The notes beneath the pieces are model-generated. The model made no database searches, had not been told where the DNA came from, and was given only the letters and a program-made list of their open reading frames with translations. Shown here in pieces: positions 50,940 through 59,471 of a stretch of 64,000 nt of DNA (within the stretch, counting starts at the first letter, position 1; every line of letters starts with the position of its first letter). The position numbers and the translations under genes were made by a program. The stretch covers positions 58,214 through 122,213 of the forward strand of contig JAKOND010000021.1 of assembly GCA_022702125.1 (NCBI GenBank), in the 5' to 3' direction. This DNA comes from Burkholderiaceae bacterium (GTDB taxonomy: Bacteria; Pseudomonadota; Gammaproteobacteria; Burkholderiales; Burkholderiaceae_C).

Positions 50940-52129
50940 TGCAGGCTGCCCGCGAGTTCGAAGATGGGCAGGTACATCAGGATCACGATGCCACCGATGA
51001 CGATGCCGATGACGGCCATCAGCACCGGCTCGAAAAGCTTCGTGAACCATTCGATCCAGCGGGCGAGTTCCTCGTCGTGGAAGCCGGCGATGCGTTCCAT
51101 CATGGCGGCCATGTCTCCGCTGCTCTCGCCGACGCGCAGCATGCGCGCGGCGACGGGGGTGGTGAGGCCGGCGGCCGCCATGGCGTCCGACAGGCCGATG
51201 CCGTCCCGGATCTGCTGCGTGGCGCGCGCCAGGCCCTGCTGCATGTCGCGGGGCAGCAGCCCGGCCACCATGGTCAGGGCCGGCACCACGGGCGTGCCGC
51301 CGCGCAGCAGCATGCCGAGCGACCGGTAGAAGCGCGCCAGGTGGTAGGTGGCCAGGCGCTGCCCCACCGTGGGCAGGCGCTGCGCCAGCGTCGCCAGGCG
51401 CGGCAGCAGCCGGCGCGCGAGCACGGCGCCCGCCGCCAGCGAGCCCGCCAGGGCGGAGGCGATCGCCGCACCGTGCGCCTGCATGGCCTGGCCCCAGCGC
51501 AGGAGCAGCAGGGACATCCACGGCAGTTCGCGCCCGGACTCGGCGTAGATGACCGAAAAGCGGGGCACCACGTAGCCCAGCAGGAAGAGGATGACCAACC
51601 CGCCCAGCAGCAGCAACGCCACCGGGTAGATGGAAGCCGACACCACCTTCTTGCGCACCAGGTCCAGGCGCTCGTGGTAGTCCACGTAGCGCGCCAGCGA
51701 TTCGACCAGGTCGCCGCTGCGCTCCGACGCGCGCACCGTCGTCACGTACAGCACGGGAAAGGCCTGCGGGAGCGATGCCAGGACGCGCGAGAACGATTGG
51801 CCCTCGAACATGCGCGCGCGCATGGTGGCCAGCACGGGGCGCACGTGGGGACGGGCTTCCTTCTCCAGCAGCGTGTCCAGCGTTTCGGGCAGCGACAGGC
51901 CGGCTTTGAGCAGGGCCATGAGTTCCAGCGTGAATTGCAGCAGCGGAAAGCGCGGCGCGCGACGGATGCGCAGCGTCGGCATGCGGGCCAGCGTCCGCTT
52001 CGGCGCCGCGGACAGCACGGCCAGACCCTGGGCGCGGGCGCGCTGCGCGGCCGTCGCCAGGTCGTCGGCCTCGATCACCAGGCGCACCACGCCCTCCCCC
52101 GAACGAAAGCCCCGCACATCGAACTGCAT
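50936..52129 (-). CDS. gspF: Type II secretion inner-membrane platform protein GspF
   Basis: A 397-residue polytopic protein with two GspF domains (about 65-190 and 265-390): LLQFTLELMALLKAGLSLPETL in the first and FYRSLGMLLRGGTPVVPALTM in the second, with three membrane helices. It is the platform that couples the ATPase to the pseudopilus. It follows gspG by 12 bp and overlaps gspE. Confidence 0.95.
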   Translation of the reverse strand: MQFDVRGFRSGEGVVRLVIEADDLATAAQRARAQGLAVLSAAPKRTLARMPTLRIRRAPRFPLLQFTLELMALLKAGLSLPETLDTLLEKEARPHVRPVLATMRARMFEGQSFSRVLASLPQAFPVLYVTTVRASERSGDLVESLARYVDYHERLDLVRKKVVSASIYPVALLLLGGLVILFLLGYVVPRFSVIYAESGRELPWMSLLLLRWGQAMQAHGAAIASALAGSLAAGAVLARRLLPRLATLAQRLPTVGQRLATYHLARFYRSLGMLLRGGTPVVPALTMVAGLLPRDMQQGLARATQQIRDGIGLSDAMAAAGLTTPVAARMLRVGESSGDMAAMMERIAGFHDEELARWIEWFTKLFEPVLMAVIGIVIGGIVILMYLPIFELAGSLQ

Positions 52130-52141
52130 CGTGCCCGCCGG

Positions 52142-52558
52142 CTACCAGCTGGTCACGTCCGCGGCGTTGCCGCTGCCGCCGACCTGGCCGTCCTTGCCCA
52201 GGGAGGAGAGGTCGAAATCGCCATGCGCGCCGGGCGACTTGTAGAGGTAGGGCCGTCCCCAGGGGTCGAGCGGCACTCCTTTCTGGAGGTAGGGCCCGTC
52301 CCACTTGGCGACGCCCGTGGGACGGGCGGTCAAGGCGGCCAGCCCCTGTTCGTCGCTGGGGTACTGGCCCACATCGAGCCGGTACGTGTTGAGGGAGCTG
52401 GTCAGCGCGGAGATCTGGGCCTGCGCAGCGCGCACCTCGGACTTGCCGACCTGCGAGAAGTAGCGGGGCGCCACATAGGCCGCCAGCAGGCCGATGATGA
52501 CCATGACGACCAGCAATTCGAGCAGCGTGAAACCTTGGGACTGGCGGTGGGCGCGCAT
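52142..52558 (-). CDS. gspG: Major type II secretion pseudopilin GspG
   Basis: A 138-residue major pseudopilin: leader MRAHRQSQG, then FTLLELLVVMVIIGLLAAYVAPRYF with Glu5, a helix and the GspG C-terminal region with LDVGQYPSDEQGLAAL and PLDPWGRPYLYKSPG, which holds the calcium-binding loop. It is the first gene of the 11-gene operon. The promoter must lie in 52559-52729, where no clear box was seen. Confidence 0.95.
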   Translation of the reverse strand: MRAHRQSQGFTLLELLVVMVIIGLLAAYVAPRYFSQVGKSEVRAAQAQISALTSSLNTYRLDVGQYPSDEQGLAALTARPTGVAKWDGPYLQKGVPLDPWGRPYLYKSPGAHGDFDLSSLGKDGQVGGSGNAADVTSW

Positions 52559-52729
52559 CGGTGGAGATCTCCGGTTGTCGGTGGCGAATGGGCGTCGGGG
52601 TGTGGGCGCGGCCGGCAGTCCGAGCAGCCGGTGCGTCCGGGCGCGGGCTCGAAGAAGCGGTTGCTGCCCCCGTGGGCTAGGGCTGCGTCCGCGCAACGCC
52701 TGCTCGGTCCTGTGTTGGAGCGGGCGACT

Positions 52730-53533
52730 TCATTTTTGGGCTCCCGGCGGAGCGGGGTGCCGGATGAAAATCGGAGAGGCGGCACTGGCGTGGGCGAGTT
52801 CCGCGGATGCCGCGAGCAGGTCGGCGCCCAGCATGTCCATGCGCTCCTGCGTCAGCCGGATCGCCGGGCCCGCGATGGTGATGACGCCGGTCGCCAATTC
52901 GCCGCGCCGCTGCACCGGCGCCGCCATGGCGCTCATGCCGATCTCGTACATCTCCTGCATGCGCGACAGGCCGCGCGCGCGCGCCTGTTCCAGGATCTCG
53001 ACCACGGCTTTCCATCCCGTGGGGGCGCGGGGACCGTACTCCTGGGGATCGCCGAAACCCTGGCGCACGATCAGCTCCAGCGCACGCTCCTCCGGCAGCG
53101 TCATCAGCCACGCATGGCCCGCGGCGCTGCAGGACAGGCGCACGTCGATGCCCATGTCCGGGTCGTACCGCAATCCGAAGCGGGCGCCCTGCGCCTTGGC
53201 CACGAACGTCAGGCGATCGCCGTCGACGATGGCCAGGCGCACCAGCTCGCCGCTGGCCGCTGCCAGCCGGTCGATGATGGGCTGCGCCATTTCGACGATC
53301 CCCGAGCCGCTGAGATAGCTGAGTCCGAGCGCGGCCAGCTTGATGGTCAGCGTGTATTCGCCGTGGCCGCGGGTCTGGCGGACATAGCCGCACCTCGCGA
53401 GATCGCCGAGGAGCCTGTGGCACGCCGACAGGGGAAGCTCCAGTTCCTCCGCCATGCTGGACAGCGTCTGGCCCCTGCGCCGCGATGCGAGGTATTCCAG
53501 GATGATCAGGGACCGTTCCAACGTGCTTGCCAT
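52730..53533 (-). CDS. IclR-family transcriptional regulator 2
   Basis: A 267-residue IclR regulator, a close paralogue of the one at 34994: LELPLSACHRLLGDLARCGYVRQ in the DNA-binding part, and long identical runs in the effector part (SGELVRLAIVDGDRLTFVAK, CSAAGHAWLMTLPEERALEL). The recognition helices are nearly the same, so both should read similar operators and the effector pockets should hold related ligands. Divergent from the TRAP operon, with IclR-like palindromes between. Confidence 0.92.
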   Translation of the reverse strand: MASTLERSLIILEYLASRRRGQTLSSMAEELELPLSACHRLLGDLARCGYVRQTRGHGEYTLTIKLAALGLSYLSGSGIVEMAQPIIDRLAAASGELVRLAIVDGDRLTFVAKAQGARFGLRYDPDMGIDVRLSCSAAGHAWLMTLPEERALELIVRQGFGDPQEYGPRAPTGWKAVVEILEQARARGLSRMQEMYEIGMSAMAAPVQRRGELATGVITIAGPAIRLTQERMDMLGADLLAASAELAHASAASPIFIRHPAPPGAQK

Positions 53534-53567
53534 GGGCCGAATTGTTCATCGGAAGCCTATTCTTTTT

Positions 53568-53600
53568 TAGAAGGGTTTTCCTTAATGGAAATGTTTTCTT
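53568..53600. promoter_or_regulatory. IclR-type operator pair upstream of the TRAP operon
   Basis: TGGAAATGTTTTCTT (53586-53600) closely resembles TGGAAAACATTTCTA before the PQQ gene read on the opposite strand (shared core GAAAACATTTC). A weaker copy, TAGAAGGGTTTTCCT, lies at 53568-53582, centres 18 bp apart, the same tandem layout as at 35925. Confidence 0.6.
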
Positions 53601-53650
53601 AAAAAACTAGCATCCACGCATCCTTTGTTCATCCCCGTGAGGAGTACCGC

Positions 53651-54658
53651 GTGAAACCCCTGATCCGCAGTGTTTTGGCGACTGCCGTCGTCGCCTTGGC
53701 CGCCACCGCATCCTTGGCCCAGGACATCCAAGAGCGCACCATCAAGTTCGGCCACCTGAACAACGCCGACCATGCCGTGAGCTTCGGCGTCAAGCGCTTC
53801 GCCGAACTCCTGGCGACCAAGAGCGGCGGCAAGCTGAAGGTGCAGGAGTTCCCCGCCAACCAGCTGGGCAACGAAATGCAGCAGCAGTCCGCGCTGCAGG
53901 GAGGCGTGCAGGAGATGTCCGCGCCGGCCACCACGTCGCTGGCCGGCATCGTCAAGGAGTTCGGCCTGGTGGACTTCCCGTTCGCCGTGTCCACCTTCGA
54001 GCAGGCCGATGCGCTGCTGGACGGACCGCTCGGCCAGGCATTGATTTCCAAGCTTCCCGAGAAAGGATTGGTCGCGCTCGGCTACTGGGACCTGGGCTTC
54101 CGCAACGTGACCAACAGCAAAAGGCCCATCACCAGGGCCGAGGATCTGGAGGGGCTGAAGCTCAGGGTGATCCCGAATCCCGTGTTCCTGGAATCGTTCA
54201 AGGCCTTCAAGGCCAACCCGGTGCCGATGCCTTTCGCCGAGTTGTACGGTGCGCTCGAATCCAAGGCCGTGGACGGCCAGGAAAACCCCTTCGCCGTGAT
54301 CCTGTCGAACAAGTTCTTCGAGGTGAACAAGTTCGTCAGCGCCACGAACCACGTGTACGCCGCCAACATCGTGCTGGTCAGCAAGCGCTTCTGGGACCGG
54401 CTGTCGCCGACCGAGCAGAAGCTCATGCACGAAGCCGCCAACGAGGCCCGTGGCTACCAGCGCCAGGTCAGCCGCGCGGCCGCCCAGAAGGCCATCGGCG
54501 ACCTGAAGGCCAAGGGGATGCAGTACAACGAGATCGCTCCCCAGGAGCAGGCCCGCATGCGGACCATCGTGAAGCCGGTGGTGGACAAGTTCGCCGCCAG
54601 CTACGACCCGTCGATCGTCAGGCTCTACAACGACGAACTGGCCAAGGTGCGCAAGTGA
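53651..54658 (+). CDS. dctP: TRAP transporter substrate-binding protein (DctP family)
   Basis: A 335-residue periplasmic receptor starting at GTG 53651 after AGGAG. Signal peptide ends ASLAQD (about 24). FGHLNNADHAVSFGVKRFAELL, the carboxylate-binding Arg segment LRVIPNPVFLESFKAF and ESKAVDGQENP are DctP marks. It starts a four-gene operon with a dehydroquinase and the two membrane subunits. Its ligand is probably an organic acid, perhaps a cyclic polyhydroxy acid given the aroQ neighbour (inferred). Confidence 0.92.
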   Translation: MKPLIRSVLATAVVALAATASLAQDIQERTIKFGHLNNADHAVSFGVKRFAELLATKSGGKLKVQEFPANQLGNEMQQQSALQGGVQEMSAPATTSLAGIVKEFGLVDFPFAVSTFEQADALLDGPLGQALISKLPEKGLVALGYWDLGFRNVTNSKRPITRAEDLEGLKLRVIPNPVFLESFKAFKANPVPMPFAELYGALESKAVDGQENPFAVILSNKFFEVNKFVSATNHVYAANIVLVSKRFWDRLSPTEQKLMHEAANEARGYQRQVSRAAAQKAIGDLKAKGMQYNEIAPQEQARMRTIVKPVVDKFAASYDPSIVRLYNDELAKVRK

Positions 54659-54687
54659 GCATCGACCGCGGAACGGAACCACGACAC

Positions 54688-55134
54688 ATGAAGATCCTTG
54701 TCCTGCACGGCCCGAACCTGAACCTGTTCGGTCGGCGCGAGCCCCACATCTACGGCACCACCACCCTGGCCCAGATCAACGACCAGCTGGCCTCGCTGGC
54801 GGGCGAGCTCGGGATCGAGCTGGCCACCCTGCAATCCAACCACGAGGGCGAGCTGGTCGATTTCCTGCACGCGCATATCGACACGGCATCCGGCGCGCTG
54901 GTCAATCCGGCCGGACTCACGCAGCACGGCGTGCCGCTGCACGATGCGATCAAGGCCATGCCGTTTCCGGTGCTGGAGGTCCACATGTCCAACATCGCGG
55001 CGCGCGAGGTCTGGCGCGCGCACTCGATCATCTCGCCGGCGGTCAAGGGCACGATCCAGGGCCTCGGTCCGCAGTCCTATCTGCTGGCGCTTCGCGGCGT
55101 GGCGTCCCTGGCCCAAGCGCAGCGCGCAGGCTGA
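54688..55134 (+). CDS. aroQ: Type II 3-dehydroquinate dehydratase
   Basis: A 148-residue type II dehydroquinase. ILVLHGPNLNLFGRREPHIYG (from residue 2) supplies the Asn, Arg and Tyr of the active lid, NHEGELVDFLH the Glu, NPAGLTQHG the Asn and His, and EVHMSNI the catalytic His. ATG 54688 is the natural family start; a GTG at 54655 overlapping the receptor stop would add 11 residues. It reversibly converts 3-dehydroquinate and 3-dehydroshikimate. Being placed inside a TRAP operon suggests a catabolic rather than biosynthetic copy. Confidence 0.93.
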   Translation: MKILVLHGPNLNLFGRREPHIYGTTTLAQINDQLASLAGELGIELATLQSNHEGELVDFLHAHIDTASGALVNPAGLTQHGVPLHDAIKAMPFPVLEVHMSNIAAREVWRAHSIISPAVKGTIQGLGPQSYLLALRGVASLAQAQRAG

Positions 55135-55139
55135 ATGCC

Positions 55140-55703
55140 ATGGCTCGCTTCATCGACGGGCTCTGCAAGGTGCTCGAGGGAATTATCGCCCTGGCGCTGG
55201 CCGCGATGGTGGTGCTCGTGTTCGGCAACGTGGTGCTGCGCTACGGGTTCAACTCCGGGATCACCGTATCGGAAGAGATCTCGCGGTGGCTCTTCATCTG
55301 GGCCACCTTCCTCGGGGCGGTGGTGGCGCTTCGCGAGCGGGGGCACCTGGGGGTGGACATGGTGGTGAATCGCCTGCCGGTGTGGGGCAAGCGCGCCTGC
55401 CTGATCGTCGGCCATGCCCTCATGCTCTTCATCGTGGTGCTGCTGTTCCTGGGCAGTCTGGAGCAGACCCAGATCAACTGGGACGTGACGGCACCCACCA
55501 CGGGCTGGTCGATGGCCTGGGTGGCCGGTGCCAGCCTGGTGTTCTCGACGCTCGCCGCCGGCCTCCTGCTGCTGGACCTGGTGCGCGCGCTCGCGGGACG
55601 GTTGCGGGAGGACGAACTCGTCATGGTGCAGGAATCCGAGGAAGCGACGCAGATGCGACAGGTGCTGGCGGACGCCCGGGCGGGCAAGGAGGTGGTGCGA
55701 TGA
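55140..55703 (+). CDS. dctQ: TRAP transporter small membrane subunit (DctQ)
   Basis: A 187-residue protein with four membrane helices. VFGNVVLRYGFNSGITVSEEISRWLFIWATFLGA is the family block (seen in part as NVVLRYGFNSG and SEEISRWLFIW). It bridges the receptor and the large subunit. It starts 5 bp after aroQ and its stop overlaps the dctM start. The last 25 residues form a charged cytoplasmic tail. Confidence 0.92.
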   Translation: MARFIDGLCKVLEGIIALALAAMVVLVFGNVVLRYGFNSGITVSEEISRWLFIWATFLGAVVALRERGHLGVDMVVNRLPVWGKRACLIVGHALMLFIVVLLFLGSLEQTQINWDVTAPTTGWSMAWVAGASLVFSTLAAGLLLLDLVRALAGRLREDELVMVQESEEATQMRQVLADARAGKEVVR

Positions 55704-56980
55704 CGTTACTGGTATTCGGAGGCGCTCTCCTGGGCGCCATGGCGCTGGGGATTCCCATCGCGTTCGCCCTGCTGGCGTCGGGCGTGGCGCTGATGTGGCA
55801 CCTGGATCTCTTCAATACCCAGATCCTCGCGCAGAACCTGGTCGGCGGCGCGGACAGCTTTCCGCTGCTGGCCGTTCCGTTCTTCATGCTGGCCGGCGAG
55901 GTCATGAACGTCGGGGGACTCTCGCGCCGCATCGTGAACCTGGCGCTCGCGCTGGTCGGCCATGTCAAGGGGGGCCTGGGCTATGTCGCCATCATGGCCG
56001 GCTGCCTCTTGTCGGCGCTCTCGGGCTCGGCCGTCGCCGACGCGGCCGCATTGACCGCCCTGCTGTTGCCGATGATGGCGCAGGCCGGCCACGACAAGGT
56101 GCGCGCCAGTGGCCTGATCGCCTCCATCGGCGTGATCGGTCCCGTGATCCCGCCCTCCATCGGACTGGTCATCTTCGGCGTGGCGGGCAACGTCTCGATC
56201 TCCAAACTGTTTCTCGCCGCCATCGTGCCGGGACTGCTGATCGGCGGCGCGCTGTGGATCACCTGGGCCTGGCTGGTGCGGCGCGAGGCCATCGTTCCGC
56301 CGCCGCGCAAGCCGATGTCCGAGGTGGCGCGCACCGCGCGCGAGGCGACATGGGCGCTGTTGCTGCCCGTCATCATCCTGGTCGGCCTGCGCATGGGCGT
56401 ATTCACGCCCACGGAAGCGGGCGTCGTGGCGGCCGTCTATGCGCTGTTCGTGGCGACCGTGGTCTATCGCGAGCTCAAGCCTTCCCAGCTGTACGGCGTT
56501 TTCGTGAGTTCGGCCAAGACCAGCGCGGTCGTGATGTTCCTGATCGCAGCCGCGATGGTGAGCGCCTGGCTGATCACCGTCGCGAACCTGCCCGCTGCGG
56601 TGGTCGACCTCCTGCGCCCCTTCCTGGACAGCCCCATCCTGTTGATGTTCGCGATCATGGTGCTGGTGATCCTGGTCGGCACGGCCATGGACATGACGCC
56701 GACCATCCTGATCCTGACCCCGGTGCTCATGCCGGTGGTGCAGGCGGCGGGCATCGATCCGGTCTACTTCGGCGTGATGTTCATCATCAACAATTCGATC
56801 GGGCTGGTCACGCCGCCGGTGGGCACCGTGCTCAACGTGGTCGCGGGCGTGGCGCGTATGCGCATGGACGAGGTGACCCGGGGCGTGCTTCCGTTCATGG
56901 TCGCGGAATTCGCGATCATGTTCGTGATGGTCGCCTTTCCCGCGCTGGTGACGGTTCCTGCGCGCTGGCTGGCGGGATGA
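55700..56980 (+). CDS. dctM: TRAP transporter large permease subunit (DctM)
   Basis: A 426-residue polytopic permease with about twelve segments. SALSGSAVADAAALTALLLPMM, IGPVIPPSIGLVIFGV and MDMTPTILILTPVLMPVV are the DctM blocks holding the Na+ and transport sites. It starts at ATG 55700 overlapping dctQ and completes the importer. No enzyme gene follows; the operon ends before a 430-bp gap. Confidence 0.94.
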   Translation: MTLLVFGGALLGAMALGIPIAFALLASGVALMWHLDLFNTQILAQNLVGGADSFPLLAVPFFMLAGEVMNVGGLSRRIVNLALALVGHVKGGLGYVAIMAGCLLSALSGSAVADAAALTALLLPMMAQAGHDKVRASGLIASIGVIGPVIPPSIGLVIFGVAGNVSISKLFLAAIVPGLLIGGALWITWAWLVRREAIVPPPRKPMSEVARTAREATWALLLPVIILVGLRMGVFTPTEAGVVAAVYALFVATVVYRELKPSQLYGVFVSSAKTSAVVMFLIAAAMVSAWLITVANLPAAVVDLLRPFLDSPILLMFAIMVLVILVGTAMDMTPTILILTPVLMPVVQAAGIDPVYFGVMFIINNSIGLVTPPVGTVLNVVAGVARMRMDEVTRGVLPFMVAEFAIMFVMVAFPALVTVPARWLAG

Positions 56981-57333
56981 ATGATGGGACGGGCCCCGCC
57001 GCTCTCCGATGGCCGTGAAATGGCGCCGCAGGATCTCGCGCATCCTGTCGTCCTGTGGTGGGCGTTCGCCGGGCGGCAGATTCCGCCCGGCTGCGGGAAG
57101 ATGCTGAAGTTCTCGGCATGGCCGTCGGTAGCGCAGGGCGTCCGGAACGGCACCTGCGCTTGAAAGAACGCCGGCAGGTTTCCGATCGGGTCAGGCCGGA
57201 CGGCGTGCGAAGGTTTCCCAAGAGCCGGGGCAGGCTGGCCTGAACGGAATGCGGTGCATGGCAGGAGCCGCCGCCGGATTTCACGAAAGCCGGCTCGCCA
57301 ATCGGTGGCCGTAGCGGGAAACAATCCAGGAAA
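56981..57333. other. Gap between the TRAP operon and the CoA-transferase operon
   Basis: Short frames in this stretch have no family features and no plausible starts. No hairpin with T-run was seen after dctM. The 3' part turns AT-rich as it enters the promoter described next. Confidence 0.5.
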
Positions 57334-57361
57334 TCGACAAAAGTGTTGACACTTTGATAAT
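57334..57361 (+). promoter_or_regulatory. Promoter with palindromic operator as spacer
   Basis: A -35-like TCGACA (57334-57339) and a -10-like GATAAT (57356-57361) are separated by exactly 16 bp, and that spacer is the perfect inverted repeat AAAGTGT-TG-ACACTTT (57340-57355). A repressor bound there would cover both boxes. The GntR encoded at 61570 in the same operon is the likely binder (inferred). Confidence 0.65.
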
Positions 57362-57409
57362 GAAAGAAAACACTATGGATTAATAAGTTCACAGAAAGCG
57401 GAACGAGCC

Positions 57410-58600
57410 ATGCCCCATATGCCTGCATCCGCCGCCTTGCGGCGCTTCCGGGTCATCGACCTGACCCAGGTCCGCGCCGGTCCGACCTGCTGTCGCCAAC
57501 TGGCCGACTGGGGCGCGGACGTGGTGCAGGTCCAGATGCCCGAGCACATGCGCGGCGACGACACACTGGGCGGCCAGGACGGATCGGACTACCAGTACAC
57601 GCACCGCAACAAGCGCTCCATCACCCTGAACCTGAAGGAGCCCGAGGGCATCGAGACCCTGAAGCGGCTCATCGCCACGGCCGACGTGGTGGTCGAGAAT
57701 TTCCGCCCGGACGTCAAGTTCCGCCTCGGCATCGACTACGCGTCCCTCGCGGCCGACCACCCCGGCCTGGTCTACGCCAGCATCTCGGGCTTCGGCCAGA
57801 CCGGCCCGCTGGCCGGGCGGCCGGGCTTCGACCAGATCGCGCAGGGCATGGGCGGCCTGATGTCGGTCACGGGCCAGCCGGGCGACGGGCCGATGCGGGT
57901 CGGCATCCCGATCGCCGACCTGTGCGCCGGCATCTTCGCGGCGCAGGGCATCCTGGTGGCGCTGCTGGAGCGCGAGGATTCCGGGCGCGGCCAGTGGCTG
58001 CACACCTCGCTGCTGGAATCCATGGTCTACATGATGGATTTCCAGACCTCGCGATACCTGATCGACGGCGAGGTCGGCGCCCAGGCGGGAAATTTCCATC
58101 CCACCAGCATTCCCACCGGCGTCTACAAGGCGCGCGACGGCTACATGAACATCGCGGTGTTCGGCTCCAAGATCTGGGAACGCTTCTGCAACATCCTCGG
58201 CGCGCCGGAATGGATCGACGATCCGCGCTTCCACGACAAGCCTTCGCGCTCGGTCCACCGCGAGGCGCTCAACGCCGAAATCAACCTGCGGCTGGCCGCG
58301 CAGGACCGGGCGCACTGGATCCGCGCGTTTAACGACGGCGGGGTGGCCTGCGGCCTGATCAGCGACATGCGCGAGATGCTGGAGGAGCCGCAGATCCGGC
58401 ACCTGGGCATGGTCAAGGAGGTGGTATCCGCCCGCCTCGGGCCGCAGCGCATGGTGGGCCAGCCGGTGCAGCTGGAGCGGACGCCCAGCGCCATCGTGCG
58501 CTCCGCCCCCCGGCGCGGCGAGCACACCGAGGAGATCCTGACCGAACTCGGCCTCGCGCCCGAGGACCTGAGCCGCATGAAAGCCACCGGAGTCTATTGA
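57410..58600 (+). CDS. CaiB/BaiF (class III) CoA-transferase
   Basis: A 396-residue enzyme: FRVIDLTQVRAGPTCCRQLADWGADVV at the start, ENFRPDVKFRLGIDY, and the catalytic Asp in GRPGFDQIAQGMGGLM (about 142). Relatives exchange CoA between carboxylic acids. It is the first gene of a five-gene operon with an enoyl-CoA hydratase, a quinone-reductase-like enzyme, a Bug receptor and a GntR regulator. It probably activates the acid brought in by that receptor. Confidence 0.92.
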   Translation: MPHMPASAALRRFRVIDLTQVRAGPTCCRQLADWGADVVQVQMPEHMRGDDTLGGQDGSDYQYTHRNKRSITLNLKEPEGIETLKRLIATADVVVENFRPDVKFRLGIDYASLAADHPGLVYASISGFGQTGPLAGRPGFDQIAQGMGGLMSVTGQPGDGPMRVGIPIADLCAGIFAAQGILVALLEREDSGRGQWLHTSLLESMVYMMDFQTSRYLIDGEVGAQAGNFHPTSIPTGVYKARDGYMNIAVFGSKIWERFCNILGAPEWIDDPRFHDKPSRSVHREALNAEINLRLAAQDRAHWIRAFNDGGVACGLISDMREMLEEPQIRHLGMVKEVVSARLGPQRMVGQPVQLERTPSAIVRSAPRRGEHTEEILTELGLAPEDLSRMKATGVY

Positions 58601-58601
58601 G

Positions 58602-59423
58602 ATGAGCATCGACGACACCCTCCCTTCCTACGCCTCGATCACCGAGCGGGTCCAGGCCTGGCTCGACGGCGGCGCCCTGCATGTCCGCTTCAACAATCCG
58701 GTGCGGCACAACGCGCTGTCGGTCGACATGTGGGAGGCGGTGCCCCCGCTGCTGCGCGCGGCGCAGCACGACGACCGGGTGCGCCTGGTGGTGTTCTCCG
58801 GCGCGGGCGAGAAGGCCTTCGTGTCGGGCGCGGACATCTCGCAGTTCGAGGACATGCGGGCCGCGAAGGAGGCGGTCGCGCGCTACGAGGCGATGGCGGA
58901 GGAATCGCTGATGAGCATCCACGATTTCCCCAAGCCGACGCTGGCCTGCATCCGTGGCTACTGCATCGGCGGCGGCGTGAACGTGGCCATCAGCTGCGAC
59001 ATCCGGATCGCCACCGCCGATTCGGTGCTGGCGATCCCGGCCGCGCGCCTGGGCCTGGGCTACCGCTCCTCGGCGATGAAGAACCTGGTCGACCTGGTCG
59101 GCCCCGGCGTGGCCAAGGACCTGTTCTTCACCGCCCGCCGCATCGACGGAACCGAAGCCCACCGCGTGGGCCTGGTTTCGCGCGTCTGCCCGCCCGACGG
59201 CCTGGAAGCGCTGCTGGCCGAATACACCGGGGCCATCGCCGAGAACGCGCCGCTGACCATGGCCGCCGCCAAGGCCATCACCCGCGAAATCCTGAAACCT
59301 CCGTCGGAGATGGACCGGGAACTGTGCGGCCGGCTCATCCGAGGCTGCTTCGAGAGCGCCGACTACGCCGAAGGGCGCAACGCCTTCATGCAGAAGCGCA
59401 GGCCGGTCTTCACCGGCCGCTGA
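58602..59423 (+). CDS. Enoyl-CoA hydratase/isomerase family protein
   Basis: A 273-residue crotonase. The oxyanion-hole segments are FVSGADISQFEDM and CIGGGVNVAISCD. The acidic region after that reads PAARLGLGYRSSAMKNLVD, without the usual Glu pair, so it may be a hydrolase or isomerase rather than a hydratase. It begins one base after the CoA-transferase stop, showing tight co-translation. Confidence 0.88.
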   Translation: MSIDDTLPSYASITERVQAWLDGGALHVRFNNPVRHNALSVDMWEAVPPLLRAAQHDDRVRLVVFSGAGEKAFVSGADISQFEDMRAAKEAVARYEAMAEESLMSIHDFPKPTLACIRGYCIGGGVNVAISCDIRIATADSVLAIPAARLGLGYRSSAMKNLVDLVGPGVAKDLFFTARRIDGTEAHRVGLVSRVCPPDGLEALLAEYTGAIAENAPLTMAAAKAITREILKPPSEMDRELCGRLIRGCFESADYAEGRNAFMQKRRPVFTGR

Positions 59424-59471
59424 GGCGGCGCGGACGAAGACAGACGGACCGCCACCCACCGAGGAGATCCC

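Noticed and set aside
56981..57163. Short open frame after dctM
   Set aside because: Starts one base after the dctM stop but the sequence has no family features and ends in the AT-rich promoter zone.
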